Shown here piece by piece: positions 26,710 through 35,088 of a DNA stretch of 64,000 nt. The number at the start of each line of letters is the position of its first letter. Position 1 is the first letter of the stretch. Under the pieces are notes generated by a model that did not search any database, was not told the origin of the DNA, and worked only from the letters and a program-made list of their open reading frames with translations. The stretch is from contig NZ_VTWT01000013.1 of NCBI RefSeq assembly GCF_008727925.1, forward strand, positions 62,001 through 126,000. Reading direction: 5' to 3'. The position numbers and the translations under genes were made by a program. Source of the stretch: Adhaeribacter soli. Its GTDB lineage: Bacteria; Bacteroidota; Bacteroidia; Cytophagales; Hymenobacteraceae.

Positions 26710-27360
26710 ATGTTCGTAGATTCTTACCGGCATAAAGGTATGCGCAAAGCATTGGTAAGACAATTGCGCGAAAAAGGCATCCGCGACGAAAACGTGCTCC
26801 GGGCCATCGAAAATATTCCCCGTCATTATTTCTTTGAAAAAGCTTTTCTGGAACACGCCTACCAGGACAAAGCTTTTCCCATTGGCGAAGGCCAGACCAT
26901 TTCCCAACCGTACACGGTAGCCTACCAGACCGAATTACTGGAGCTAAAACCTACCGATAAGGTGTTGGAAATTGGGACCGGCTCCGGTTATCAGTGCTGC
27001 GTGCTGCTGGAAATTACCCCCAACGTTTACACCATAGAATACAATCAGGCCCTTTATAATAAGGTATTAAAAGCTTTTGCCGACCTGGGTAAAAAGCCAT
27101 TTGTCTTTTGCGGCGACGGCTCCGAAGGCATGCCCGCTTATGCGCCGTACGATAAAATTATAGTTACCGCCGGCGCCCCCACCGTGCCCAGAGCCTTACT
27201 TACCCAGCTGAAACCCGGCGGCATTCTGGTTATTCCGGTGGGCAATAGCAATTCGCAGAAAATGCTCCGGATCAGGAAAATTTCGGAAACAGATTTTACG
27301 AAAGAAGAACTGGAAGATTTCAAATTTGTGCCCTTACTCGGAAAATCGGGTTGGCAATAA
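26710..27360 (+). CDS. pcm: Protein-L-isoaspartate O-methyltransferase
   Basis: 216 residues, normal for the family. It methylates isoaspartyl residues in damaged proteins using S-adenosylmethionine, allowing repair to aspartate. The visible motifs are RHYFFEKAFLEHAYQDKAFP, IGEGQTISQPYTVA (substrate-binding), VLEIGTGSGYQ (SAM motif I at about residue 80), CGDGSEGMPAYAPYDKIIVT and LKPGGILVIPVG. Its ATG start is divergent from the lipoprotein gene upstream. It is followed by an M43 protease gene, but no functional link is evident. Confidence 0.96.
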   Translation: MFVDSYRHKGMRKALVRQLREKGIRDENVLRAIENIPRHYFFEKAFLEHAYQDKAFPIGEGQTISQPYTVAYQTELLELKPTDKVLEIGTGSGYQCCVLLEITPNVYTIEYNQALYNKVLKAFADLGKKPFVFCGDGSEGMPAYAPYDKIIVTAGAPTVPRALLTQLKPGGILVIPVGNSNSQKMLRIRKISETDFTKEELEDFKFVPLLGKSGWQ

Positions 27361-27479
27361 GTAATTGAAGCTTAACTAAATAATAGCCCACCGCGGCTTT
27401 AAAACTTACCCTTTCTGTTAAAATTATTATTGATTTATTATCAATGATTTCTTATCTTGCCTGCAAATATTACCAACCT

Positions 27480-29711
27480 ATGAGATTAAAACATTTACTA
27501 CTAGCTTCGGCTTCAGGTTTACTGCTTTTGGGTACCAATGCCCAGGCCCAAAACTACAGGAATTACGGCTGCTACACCGATGAGCATACCAAGGAACTGG
27601 AATTAAAATATCCAGGCCAGGCCCAGGCCCGGGAAGCGATCGAACAACAGATCCAGCAATATTTAAAACAGAATCCTGCAGCCAAAAGACAGGCAGGCGT
27701 ACTGAAAGTACCCGTAGTAGTACACATAGTAACCGAAAAAGGCCTCGATGGTATTTCGAAAGCCCAAGTAGAAAATGGAATTGAAGTATTGAACCAGGAT
27801 TTCCGCCGTACCAATGCCGATGCCAACGTTACAAGAGGTCTTTTTTTACCTTATGCGGCGGATATGGAAGTAGAATTCGTACTGGCGAAGATCGACCCGA
27901 ACGGCCAGCCCACTGAAGGAATTAACCGGGTAACTTCGTTTACCACCAACGGCCCTGTGGTGAGAAATAACGTAAAAACAGCTGCCCCGGCCTGGCCTAC
28001 CGATAAATACTTTAACGTATGGCTGGTAAAAACAATTAACAGCGATAATGCAGTTGGCGGCGGTACCATTCTTGGTTACGCTCAGTTCCCGGGTACTGGC
28101 ACCTGGACTGAATACGGCTTAGTAATGCTTCACAAACAATGGGGCAAGCAAGGTGCTGTACCTGGTTCTACTGCTGATTCCGATGGCCGCACCGCAACCC
28201 ACGAAGTAGGCCATTGCTTTAATTTATTACACACGTTTTATCAGCCTAACTATAACGCCAACCAGTGCCCTAGCCCGATTAATCATACTACTACCGGCGA
28301 CCGCGTTGGCGATACCCCGCCTGCTGCATTCGACACGTATGTAGGCTGCAATACGCAAACCAACAATTGTCAGAACGACGTAGGAACGGGCAGCCCTTAT
28401 ACTACCGATGTAATTAACCAGACGGAAAATTACATGAGTTATGACCTGTGCCAGAATATGTTTACGCTGGGGCAAAAGGAAAGGACGCAAGCCGCTTTAA
28501 CCACAATTCCCCAACTGGTTAATCTCACTTCAACTTCAAACGCTGGTGTAACCGGTATAGACCCTTCGGTTACGGTTGGCCCAACTGTTCCGATCCCTTA
28601 CTGGGGTGTGCAGAACAACCACGTTTGTGCCGGTACTTCCATAACCTTTGAAGACAAAACGTATAACGCCACGGCAACTTCCTGGAACTGGTCTTTTCCG
28701 GGTGGAACGCCAAGCACTTCTACCCAGCAGAACCCGGTAGTTACATACAACACCCCTGGCGTTTACCCGGTTACCTTATCGGCAGGAAATAGCGCAGGTA
28801 GTAAAAGTGTAACGGTTCAGAATTTTATCACTATTGTGCCAACTACCGGTCTGGTGAAAACCCAGGGTCAGCAGCAATACGTAGAGGATTTTGAAGACAC
28901 CTCCTTCCCTGCCAACGCAGCCGCTAACTTAAGCTGGGAACGGACATCTACCGCAGTTGGCTCCAATAACGTTAACTGGGAACAAACCGGCGCAGCCGCA
29001 GCTTCAGGCACCAAATCTATCCGCTTGCGCAACAATGCTTTTTCGGCAGAGAATCAGGGCGTTTATTCAACCATAATCTCCCCGAATATCGATATTAGCG
29101 GCAATGCCAATATTGTAGCTAATTTTGACCTGGCATTTGCCAAAAGAACATCTGCTACCCCAGGTGAAGAACTGAAAGTTTATCTTTCTACCGATTGCGG
29201 CGCTACCTGGCTCCCTCGCTACAGCAAGGCCGGAAACCTATTGGTAACCAATGGCGGAACTGTAGTAGGCAACTTTACGCCGGGCACTAACGACTGGAGA
29301 AAAGAAACTATTCCGGTTCAAAACAGCCTTCTCACGAATGGCCGTTTAATGTTCAAATTTGAAGCGCAGAATTTTGGCGGAAACAGTATTTATATCGATA
29401 ATTTCCGGGTATATACTACCATTCTGGGAACGAACGAAGAGATCGCTGCAAACAACAATATTCAGCTTTTCCCGAACCCGCTTACTTCTGCCACCGGTAT
29501 TAACTTCGAATTGAAGAAAGCCGACCAGGTTTCCGTAAATATCTATGACCTGGTAGGAAACCAGATCTACAAAGGAAACACAGAAATGTTAGCTTCCGGA
29601 GCTCATACAATTCCGGTTTACGATAAGTTAAAAGGGTATAAAGCCGGCATGTACCTGGTTCAATTACAAATTGGCAACCAGGTTTACAATACTAAACTGA
29701 TCGCGCAATAA
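27480..29711 (+). CDS. Secreted M43-type metalloprotease with PKD and T9SS type A domains (first of two)
   Basis: 743 residues from the ATG at 27480, which begins a proper signal peptide (MRLKHLLLASASG...NAQAQ); an upstream ATG at 27444 would add 12 unlikely residues. The protease domain of the M43 (pappalysin/cytophagalysin) family has HEVGHCFNLLH at about residues 241-251 as zinc-binding HExxHxxxxxH, and a Met-turn ENYMSYDLCQNMF. A PKD domain follows (WNWSFPGGTPSTS, then GVYPVTLSAGNSAG), then a jelly-roll-like region (about 490-650). The last ~80 residues (IQLFPNPLTSATG...) are a type A T9SS sorting domain. The protein is secreted and degrades or processes external proteins. Its paralogue lies 537 bases downstream. 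Confidence 0.94.
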   Translation: MRLKHLLLASASGLLLLGTNAQAQNYRNYGCYTDEHTKELELKYPGQAQAREAIEQQIQQYLKQNPAAKRQAGVLKVPVVVHIVTEKGLDGISKAQVENGIEVLNQDFRRTNADANVTRGLFLPYAADMEVEFVLAKIDPNGQPTEGINRVTSFTTNGPVVRNNVKTAAPAWPTDKYFNVWLVKTINSDNAVGGGTILGYAQFPGTGTWTEYGLVMLHKQWGKQGAVPGSTADSDGRTATHEVGHCFNLLHTFYQPNYNANQCPSPINHTTTGDRVGDTPPAAFDTYVGCNTQTNNCQNDVGTGSPYTTDVINQTENYMSYDLCQNMFTLGQKERTQAALTTIPQLVNLTSTSNAGVTGIDPSVTVGPTVPIPYWGVQNNHVCAGTSITFEDKTYNATATSWNWSFPGGTPSTSTQQNPVVTYNTPGVYPVTLSAGNSAGSKSVTVQNFITIVPTTGLVKTQGQQQYVEDFEDTSFPANAAANLSWERTSTAVGSNNVNWEQTGAAAASGTKSIRLRNNAFSAENQGVYSTIISPNIDISGNANIVANFDLAFAKRTSATPGEELKVYLSTDCGATWLPRYSKAGNLLVTNGGTVVGNFTPGTNDWRKETIPVQNSLLTNGRLMFKFEAQNFGGNSIYIDNFRVYTTILGTNEEIAANNNIQLFPNPLTSATGINFELKKADQVSVNIYDLVGNQIYKGNTEMLASGAHTIPVYDKLKGYKAGMYLVQLQIGNQVYNTKLIAQ

Positions 29712-29732
29712 GTAACCTGCAATTAATTTACA

Positions 29733-29778
29733 AAGGCCTGCTCCAAGAACCTGATTCCGGAGCAGGCCTTATTTTTTT
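29733..29778 (+). terminator. Rho-independent terminator after the first M43 gene
   Basis: AAGGCCTGCTCC (29733-29744) pairs perfectly with GGAGCAGGCCTT (29759-29770) around a 14-base loop, then A and T7. It begins 22 bases past the stop codon. Confidence 0.88.
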
Positions 29779-30247
29779 GTCCCATCTTTCTACTAGAGAT
29801 AAAAATGTAGGTTTGCAGTAGTTTTTAGCAAACCTGCCGGCGCATAGATAAAAGATAAAATTGCCTGATCAGGATTATCAGCCTTTAGATTACCGTGGGT
29901 TAAACCATGCGGGAATGAATTTTCACAAACCTTACCTATAAGGCAACAAGTTAAAGACTAGTTTCCGATTGGGCAAAAGCCGGTGTTAATTTCCGGTTCA
30001 GACCAGTTTTGCCTTTAACCTATAAACCAAAAGTTTTAATAGAGTTTCCTGACGGAAAACCGCTGGCAGCAACAACCTGGTCTCCGATCCTTTTCACCCC
30101 TTATTTAACATAGCTTTATAGCAGTATTTCAGCTGTTTATAAAATTCCGATTAGGTTTGAAACTATTTATTAGGTAAATTTATTCCAGGCTAATAAGCGT
30201 AGTAACATACCTTATCAGTTCTCTTCCGAAATTATCTTTTACTTAAT
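29779..30247. other. Intergenic region between the two M43 genes
   Basis: No gene is supported. A small inverted repeat GGTTTGC...GCAAACC lies near 29811-29837. TATCTTTT near 30234 resembles, but does not fully match, a -7 box and would be unusually close to the start at 30248. I see nothing else of note. Confidence 0.4.
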
Positions 30248-32398
30248 ATGAGAAAAAAAGTACTGTTCCTGGCCAGCGCCATAGTTTTAGGCTTGAGTTT
30301 TAACGAGGCAAAAAGCCAGCATATTCCGTTCCGTAAATATTGCGCTACCGATAGTATGACTGCAGCTGCTATGCGCCAGTACCCGGAATACGCCAAAGGC
30401 CGGAAGGAATTTGAGGCCATGGTAAGATCGCTTAACACCCAAAGCAATGCCCGCAGAGCTTCCACGCCGAATTCAACCATTCCTGTGGTTGTGCACGTGA
30501 TCCATACGTATGGGGCCGATAATATTACGGATGGCCAGGTGTATGATGCCTTACGGATTGTAAACGAAGATTATTCTAAAACCAACCCGGATACAGCTTC
30601 CGTAATTGCTGCTTACCAGCCCCGCTATGCTAATGTGGGCTTTGAATTTAAACTGGCGCAAAAAGACCCGAACGGAAATTGCACGAATGGTATTACCCGG
30701 ACCTACTCTACCTTAACCGATAACGCCGATAATAATGTAAAAAGCCTGATCATGTGGGACCCTACCAAATACCTGAACATCTGGGTGGTGAACAGGATCT
30801 CTTTCGGCGCCGGCGGTTATTCTTACCTGCCATGCAGCGTTCCGCAAAATATTGAGGGCATTGTTGTATTAAATACCCAGTTTGGCAGCATCGGCAAATC
30901 GAACGGCGGCAACTTTTCGGCCAGAACTTTAACCCACGAAATTGGCCACTACATGGGGCTTCCGCACGTTTGGGGAGGATCCAATTCACCCGGCGACCCG
31001 GCTAACTGTGGCATGGATGACGGTATAGCCGATACGCCTAATACCATTGGCTCTGCCACGCAAAACTGCCTTGTAAATGCCAACACCTGCGGCGGTACAA
31101 ATGGTAACCCGGACCCGGATGGCACCATGCCGGACAACGTTCAGAACTATATGGATTATTCCAACTGCGCCATGATGTTTACCAACGGCCAGAAAGCGGT
31201 AATGACGGCGGCGCTGAGCATGTCGTGCCGCAGCAATTTGACTACCCCTAATAATTTAATTGCTACCGGTACTAACCCGGGTTATACTGCAGCCTGCGCC
31301 CCAATTGCCGATTTTAAAGCTTCAGCGGACAGAGTATGTGAAGGCAATGTGGTATATTTTAACGACCAATCCTATAATATCGCTGCAAATAGCGCGGTTA
31401 GTTATTCCTGGTCCTTCCCCGGAGGTACGCCTGCCACTTCAACGGATCCGGATCCGATGGTAACTTATAATATTCCGGGTGATTACGATGTCGTTTTAAC
31501 TACCACCAATGCGGCGGGCACCCATACCATAACCAGAAACCAGGCCGTAAGAGTAAGCCCGGCTACCAGCATTGCTATAGCACCTTATCAGAATAGTTTT
31601 GAAGACCCTTCTTTTCCGGTTGATCCTTTAAACGCTCAACTCAGCTGGGAATTAATAAGATCGGGTACTATTAGTTGGGAACAAACACAGGCGGCGGCAG
31701 CAACGGGTTCATCCAGTTTAAGGATGCGGAACAGAGATGTTTCCGTTGGAACAGTAAACACGCTGATTATGCCTGCAGTGAACTTTAATAATATAACGGG
31801 CAGTACACTTAAATTTAAAGTAGCTTATGCCCAACGGGCAGCAGTTACCAACGATAAATTATCTGTTTATTTCTCGAAGGATTGCGGAAGAACCTGGGCT
31901 TTGCGTTATAATAAGATCGGAGCGAACTTAAGCACTACCGGCACCTTTTTAAACAATTTTACGCCAAATGCAGCCCAATGGCGTCAGGAAACCGTGGCCC
32001 TGGGCAACTACGCCACTGCAAACACCCTGATCAAGTTTGAAATAACCAGCAATTCCGGAAGTTCGCTTTACCTGGACGATATTGAAATTACCGGCAACGC
32101 TATCTCCGGCCTGGAAGACGCCCAGGCAAATGCGCTGAACCTGAACGTTTACCCGAACCCGAGCAACGGCGATGCTACCGTTGGTTTTGCCTTAACCGGG
32201 AAATCGGATTATACGCTGGAAGTACTTTCCATTACCGGACAGCGAATCGGACAAGCCCTGGTAAAACAAAACCAGGAAGGCTCGCAGCAATTAAAACTGA
32301 GCAGCATTACCGGCCAGGTTACTTTAAAAGCAGGTGTGTATTTGGTGAAACTGCAGGCCAACGGATTTACTACCCTGAAAAAGGCTATTGTTTTCTAA
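30248..32398 (+). CDS. Secreted M43-type metalloprotease with PKD and T9SS type A domains (second of two)
   Basis: 716 residues with signal peptide (about 1-23, EAKSQ). Catalytic zinc site HEIGHYMGLPH at residues 230-240, Met-turn QNYMDYSNCAMMF at about 300. A PKD domain (YSWSFPGGTPATSTDPDP, about 375-440), a jelly-roll-like region with IRSGTISWEQTQAAAATGSS near 480, and a type A T9SS sorting domain (LNVYPNPSNGDATV to the end) follow. Domain order and many segments match the protease encoded just upstream, so the pair arose by duplication, although the sequences have clearly diverged. The stop codon is followed by the hairpin at 32432-32466. Confidence 0.94.
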   Translation: MRKKVLFLASAIVLGLSFNEAKSQHIPFRKYCATDSMTAAAMRQYPEYAKGRKEFEAMVRSLNTQSNARRASTPNSTIPVVVHVIHTYGADNITDGQVYDALRIVNEDYSKTNPDTASVIAAYQPRYANVGFEFKLAQKDPNGNCTNGITRTYSTLTDNADNNVKSLIMWDPTKYLNIWVVNRISFGAGGYSYLPCSVPQNIEGIVVLNTQFGSIGKSNGGNFSARTLTHEIGHYMGLPHVWGGSNSPGDPANCGMDDGIADTPNTIGSATQNCLVNANTCGGTNGNPDPDGTMPDNVQNYMDYSNCAMMFTNGQKAVMTAALSMSCRSNLTTPNNLIATGTNPGYTAACAPIADFKASADRVCEGNVVYFNDQSYNIAANSAVSYSWSFPGGTPATSTDPDPMVTYNIPGDYDVVLTTTNAAGTHTITRNQAVRVSPATSIAIAPYQNSFEDPSFPVDPLNAQLSWELIRSGTISWEQTQAAAATGSSSLRMRNRDVSVGTVNTLIMPAVNFNNITGSTLKFKVAYAQRAAVTNDKLSVYFSKDCGRTWALRYNKIGANLSTTGTFLNNFTPNAAQWRQETVALGNYATANTLIKFEITSNSGSSLYLDDIEITGNAISGLEDAQANALNLNVYPNPSNGDATVGFALTGKSDYTLEVLSITGQRIGQALVKQNQEGSQQLKLSSITGQVTLKAGVYLVKLQANGFTTLKKAIVF

Positions 32399-32431
32399 GC
32401 AAAAAGTAAAACCGTTTTAATTTTAAATGTG

Positions 32432-32466
32432 CCGCCGCAAGGAGTATCTTTGCGGCGGTATTTTTT
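32432..32466 (+). terminator. Terminator hairpin that contains the next gene's -7 box
   Basis: CCGCCGCAA (32432-32440) pairs with TTGCGGCGG (32450-32458), followed by TAT6. This is a strong terminator for the protease gene. The loop and right arm also contain TATCTTTG at 32445-32452, a perfect TAnnTTTG -7 box placed 24 bases before the thioesterase ATG at 32476. Confidence 0.75.
32445..32452 (+). promoter_or_regulatory. -7 box (TATCTTTG) before the thioesterase gene
   Basis: Exact TAnnTTTG match, embedded in the terminator hairpin of the upstream gene; transcription would start near 32459. Confidence 0.5.
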
Positions 32467-32475
32467 ATTAGCGCT

Positions 32476-32997
32476 ATGCGGAAAAAGAAAAAAGTAAGTG
32501 AATCGTACACCATCATGACGGAACTGGTATTGCCCAACGATACCAATACGCTGCACAATTTAATGGGCGGCCGCATGATGCACTGGATGGATATAGTATC
32601 GGCGATTGCGGCCCAGAAACACTCGAACCGCATTGTGGTAACGGCTTCGGTAGATAATGTTTCGTTCCGGGAAAGCATTAAACTGGGCAACGTTGTTTCC
32701 TTAGAAGCGCAGGTTACCCGGGCGTTCAACTCAAGTATGGAAGTGCACATTAAAGTGTATGCCGAAGATATTCCGGCCGGCAGAAAAGTAAAGACCAACG
32801 AAGCCTTCTTTACGTTTGTAGCCGTGGACCAGATGGGCAGCCCGATAGACGTGCCGGAGGCAGTTCCGGAAACCGAAAACGAAAAAGCCTTATACGACGG
32901 GGCACTTCAACGCCGGCAATTACGTTTGATCTTAGCAGGCCGGATGAAACCTCACGATGCGGAAGAACTGAAAGCGATCTTTAATTTGCAGGAGTAG
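32476..32997 (+). CDS. Acyl-CoA thioesterase, hotdog fold (YciA/ACOT type)
   Basis: 173 residues. The N-terminal part carries the hotdog pattern of acyl-CoA hydrolases: VLPNDTNTLHNLMGGRMMHW followed by the central helix, then VVTASVDNVSFRESIKLGNV and a KTNEAFFTFVAVD strand. The Asn/Gly-rich NTLHNLMGG segment is the usual active-site region. It hydrolyses acyl-CoA to free acid and CoA in the cytoplasm; chain preference is unknown. The C-terminal extension (RRQLRLILAGRMKPHDAEEL) is found in ACOT-type members. The next gene is 38 bases downstream and may be cotranscribed. Confidence 0.92.
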   Translation: MRKKKKVSESYTIMTELVLPNDTNTLHNLMGGRMMHWMDIVSAIAAQKHSNRIVVTASVDNVSFRESIKLGNVVSLEAQVTRAFNSSMEVHIKVYAEDIPAGRKVKTNEAFFTFVAVDQMGSPIDVPEAVPETENEKALYDGALQRRQLRLILAGRMKPHDAEELKAIFNLQE

Positions 32998-33035
32998 TTT
33001 TTTAGCCGGCACCCTATCGTTTATCTCATACAGTT

Positions 33036-33533
33036 ATGTCTGAATTCAATTCTGCTTTCTATAAAAATTTTTATTCTGAAACGTTATTCGTAACCCGCGA
33101 TGCCAACGCCAACGTGCCTGCTCCGGGGGAAGACGCAACGGTTTCCGGGCCGGCCATTATCTGGAAAGAAGCCGTTTTTAAAGGGCTGGTGATCCTGGTT
33201 TCGGAAGATGAAAAAGCGTTCAACGCCATCCTGCAAAACGAATTCCTGACCAAGATCCTGAAAGCGATAAAGTTTGAAATGCACGATGTGGCCTTTGTAA
33301 ATGTGTCGAAAGGCAAAAACGTGAATCTGGCGGTTTTGGGAAGAAGCTTATCGATTAAAAGTTTGATTAGTTTCGGTACCGGTCTGATCGATCTGGAAAA
33401 GATCCCGGCTGCTTACAAGCATTTTCATATTGGTCCCACGCCGGTTCTTTTATCGGAAAGCTTAACCCAACTGGAAGCCGACCAAAGTAAAAAGCGTTTG
33501 CTGTGGAATGGTTTGCAGGGGATGTTTTTGTAG
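33036..33533 (+). CDS. Conserved-looking cytoplasmic protein, possible UDG-fold / DNA polymerase III psi-like
   Basis: 165 residues, ATG start, no signal peptide. I do not recognise a named family with confidence. After residue 45 the chain alternates strands and helices (FKGLVILVSEDEKAFNAILQ, FLTKILKAIKFEMHDVAFVN), then SFGTGLIDLEKIPAAYKHFH, and ends VLLSESLTQLEADQSKKRLL followed by WNGLQGMF. That ending resembles the 'L..P.LK..LW..L' tail of uracil-DNA-glycosylase-fold proteins and of HolD (psi) subunits of DNA polymerase III. A psi-like role is only a hypothesis. The gene follows the thioesterase gene and ends before a terminator. Confidence 0.8.
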   Translation: MSEFNSAFYKNFYSETLFVTRDANANVPAPGEDATVSGPAIIWKEAVFKGLVILVSEDEKAFNAILQNEFLTKILKAIKFEMHDVAFVNVSKGKNVNLAVLGRSLSIKSLISFGTGLIDLEKIPAAYKHFHIGPTPVLLSESLTQLEADQSKKRLLWNGLQGMFL

Positions 33534-33561
33534 GATAGTTAAAAGCTATCTCAAACATAGC

Positions 33562-33669
33562 TGTCATGTTGAGCGATAGCGAAACACCTCGTTGGCATTA
33601 AGCAATTCTGAAATTTCTGACTTTACTGCTGTAAGCCGACGAGGTCCTTCGCTGGCGCTCAGGATGACA
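33562..33669. repeat. TGTCAT...ATGACA dispersed inverted repeat, family 2 copy C
   Basis: 108 bases, ends TGTCATGTTGAGCGATAGCG and GCTGGCGCTCAGGATGACA, very similar to the copy at 21727-21834 at both ends and less so in the centre. Confidence 0.85.
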
Positions 33670-33710
33670 AATAAAAAGCCTTTCCATTACTGGAAAGGCT
33701 TTTTATTTGT
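33667..33710. terminator. Perfect 20-bp stem terminator
   Basis: 33667-33686 and 33691-33710 are perfect complements with a 4-base loop (TTAC). The stem core is AAAAAGCCTTTCC. It serves the 33036-33533 gene; its left edge overlaps the end of the adjacent repeat by three bases. Confidence 0.85.
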
Positions 33711-33740
33711 CAGGGCAAAACGGTAGCGTTCTTCACAAAA

Positions 33741-33773
33741 AAACCTGTGAGGTTTTAAAAACCTCACAGGTTT
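33741..33773 (-). terminator. Terminator of the TlpA-like gene (AAACCTGTGAGGTTT repeat)
   Basis: AAACCTGTGAGGTTTT (33741-33756) and its complement (33758-33773) form an almost spacer-free palindrome. On the minus strand it is followed by a U run (plus-strand A run 33737-33743). A related hairpin lies at 55834-55866. Confidence 0.75.
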
Positions 33774-33794
33774 GATATCTCCGAAGAGAAATGA

Positions 33795-34922
33795 CTACTT
33801 CAGCACTTCTGCCAGTTTCGCTTCAAGTGCGGCACCGCGGAGGTTCTTGGCGATGATCTTGCCTTCTTTATCAATTAAAATAGTATGCGGAATGGCGGTG
33901 ATGTTGTAAAGACGGGCGGCGCTGCTCTCCCAGCCTTTCAGGTCGGAAACGTGCGGCCAGGTAAGCTTATCGTCAGCGATGGCTTTTACCCATTTGTCTT
34001 TGCTCTGGTCAAACGAAACGCCGAAGATCTCGAAGCCTTTGTCTTTGTACTTGTTGTACATTTTTACTACGTTCGGGTTTTCGCGGCGGCACGGACCGCA
34101 CCAGGATGCCCAGAAATCGATGAGCACGTATTTGCCTCTCAACGAAGATAAGGACATGGTGCCTCCATCCGGCGTTGGCAAAGTAATTTCCGGCGCCATG
34201 CTGCCCACCGTTACCGAGCCAAGTTTGGAAAGGCGTTCGTTCAGCGCTTTGGTGTATTTGGATTCCGGCTGGGATTTCTTGTAAACAGTAAGCATGCTGT
34301 CGGCAAACGCATACTCATCTTCCGGATTAATGAGCGTAAGCGTGCTGTACACCGACATAATAGAGTTCGGGTTTTTACGGATAAAGGCCTTAAAATTCTT
34401 TTCGCTGCTTTCCTGTACCCGGTTTGCGGCCGCTTCCACTGCTTTAATGGAATCCTGATTACCAGAGCCGGAAGCGGCGATATAACGTTGTTTCAGGCCT
34501 TCCATCTGCTTTTGCGACTGCATCATGATGCCGTTAAGGTCTTTCAGCAGCTCAGAATCTTTGGAGCCCTTTACGGTGTAGGTTTCCGACAGCCGGTTGG
34601 CATCAGCCTCAAATTCGATCGGCTTGTTTTCCAAAACGAATAGGATAGCGTTTTGTGGACCTAATGCCAGTTTGTAAATGCCGGTTTCGGTAACTTTACC
34701 CGTCATTTCAAAGCTGCCGTCTTTTTTGATCTCGGCAGTATCGCGGCCAATAAATTGCTGCTCGCCCAGTTCATCGAGGTACACTTTGCTGCCTTCGGTA
34801 GCATTTTTGAATTTGCCGGTAATTTTATAGCCGTTGCCGGAAGTTTCGGCGGTTGTTCCTTTTTTGTTGCAGGCGCTTAACATGGTTAAGGCCCCGGCAA
34901 CTACTAATATTGTTTTTTTCAT
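33795..34922 (-). CDS. TlpA-like thioredoxin lipoprotein with DUF4369 domain
   Basis: 375 residues from the ATG at 34922. A lipoprotein signal (MKKTILVVAGALTMLSAC, Cys 18) is followed by a DUF4369-type N-terminal domain (YKITGKFKNATEGSKVYLDE, about 30-130), a helical linker, and a TlpA/AhpC-TSA thioredoxin domain with WASWCGPCRREN at about residue 275. It should reduce or exchange disulfides in the periplasm, anchored to a membrane. The frame stays open for 42 codons upstream to 35048, but that part runs through the C/T-rich inverted repeat at 34954-35057 and has no signal peptide, so I reject it. It follows gatB on the same strand. Confidence 0.93.
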   Translation of the reverse strand: MKKTILVVAGALTMLSACNKKGTTAETSGNGYKITGKFKNATEGSKVYLDELGEQQFIGRDTAEIKKDGSFEMTGKVTETGIYKLALGPQNAILFVLENKPIEFEADANRLSETYTVKGSKDSELLKDLNGIMMQSQKQMEGLKQRYIAASGSGNQDSIKAVEAAANRVQESSEKNFKAFIRKNPNSIMSVYSTLTLINPEDEYAFADSMLTVYKKSQPESKYTKALNERLSKLGSVTVGSMAPEITLPTPDGGTMSLSSLRGKYVLIDFWASWCGPCRRENPNVVKMYNKYKDKGFEIFGVSFDQSKDKWVKAIADDKLTWPHVSDLKGWESSAARLYNITAIPHTILIDKEGKIIAKNLRGAALEAKLAEVLK

Positions 34923-34953
34923 TGTTTCTATTCTAAGTTCAGAAGGTGGAATT

Positions 34954-35057
34954 TCCTCCCCCTTGCCCCCTCCAAAGGGGGACTTATCTGATAACGTATT
35001 TTTTTCAATAAAACGCATTTTGCGATGGTCCTCCTTTGGAGGGGGCAAGGGGGAGGA
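34954..35057. repeat. C/T-rich long inverted repeat, copy 2
   Basis: Arms of 30 bases (34954-34983 and 35028-35057) match at 29 positions; the right arm ends in CAAGGGGGAGGA. The centre is 44 bases, as in copy 1 at 16394-16495, and also contains TTATCTGAT. It lies between gatB and the TlpA-like gene. Confidence 0.85.
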
Positions 35058-35088
35058 CCACTTTTGCGGTCCCCTTCCCTACCGCTTA

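Noticed and set aside
29807-29840. GGTTTGC...GCAAACC hairpin as a riboswitch or RNA gene
   Set aside because: A single 7-base stem with no conserved motif is not enough evidence.
34923-35048. N-terminal extension of the TlpA-like protein
   Set aside because: It translates an intergenic inverted repeat and would bury the lipoprotein signal.
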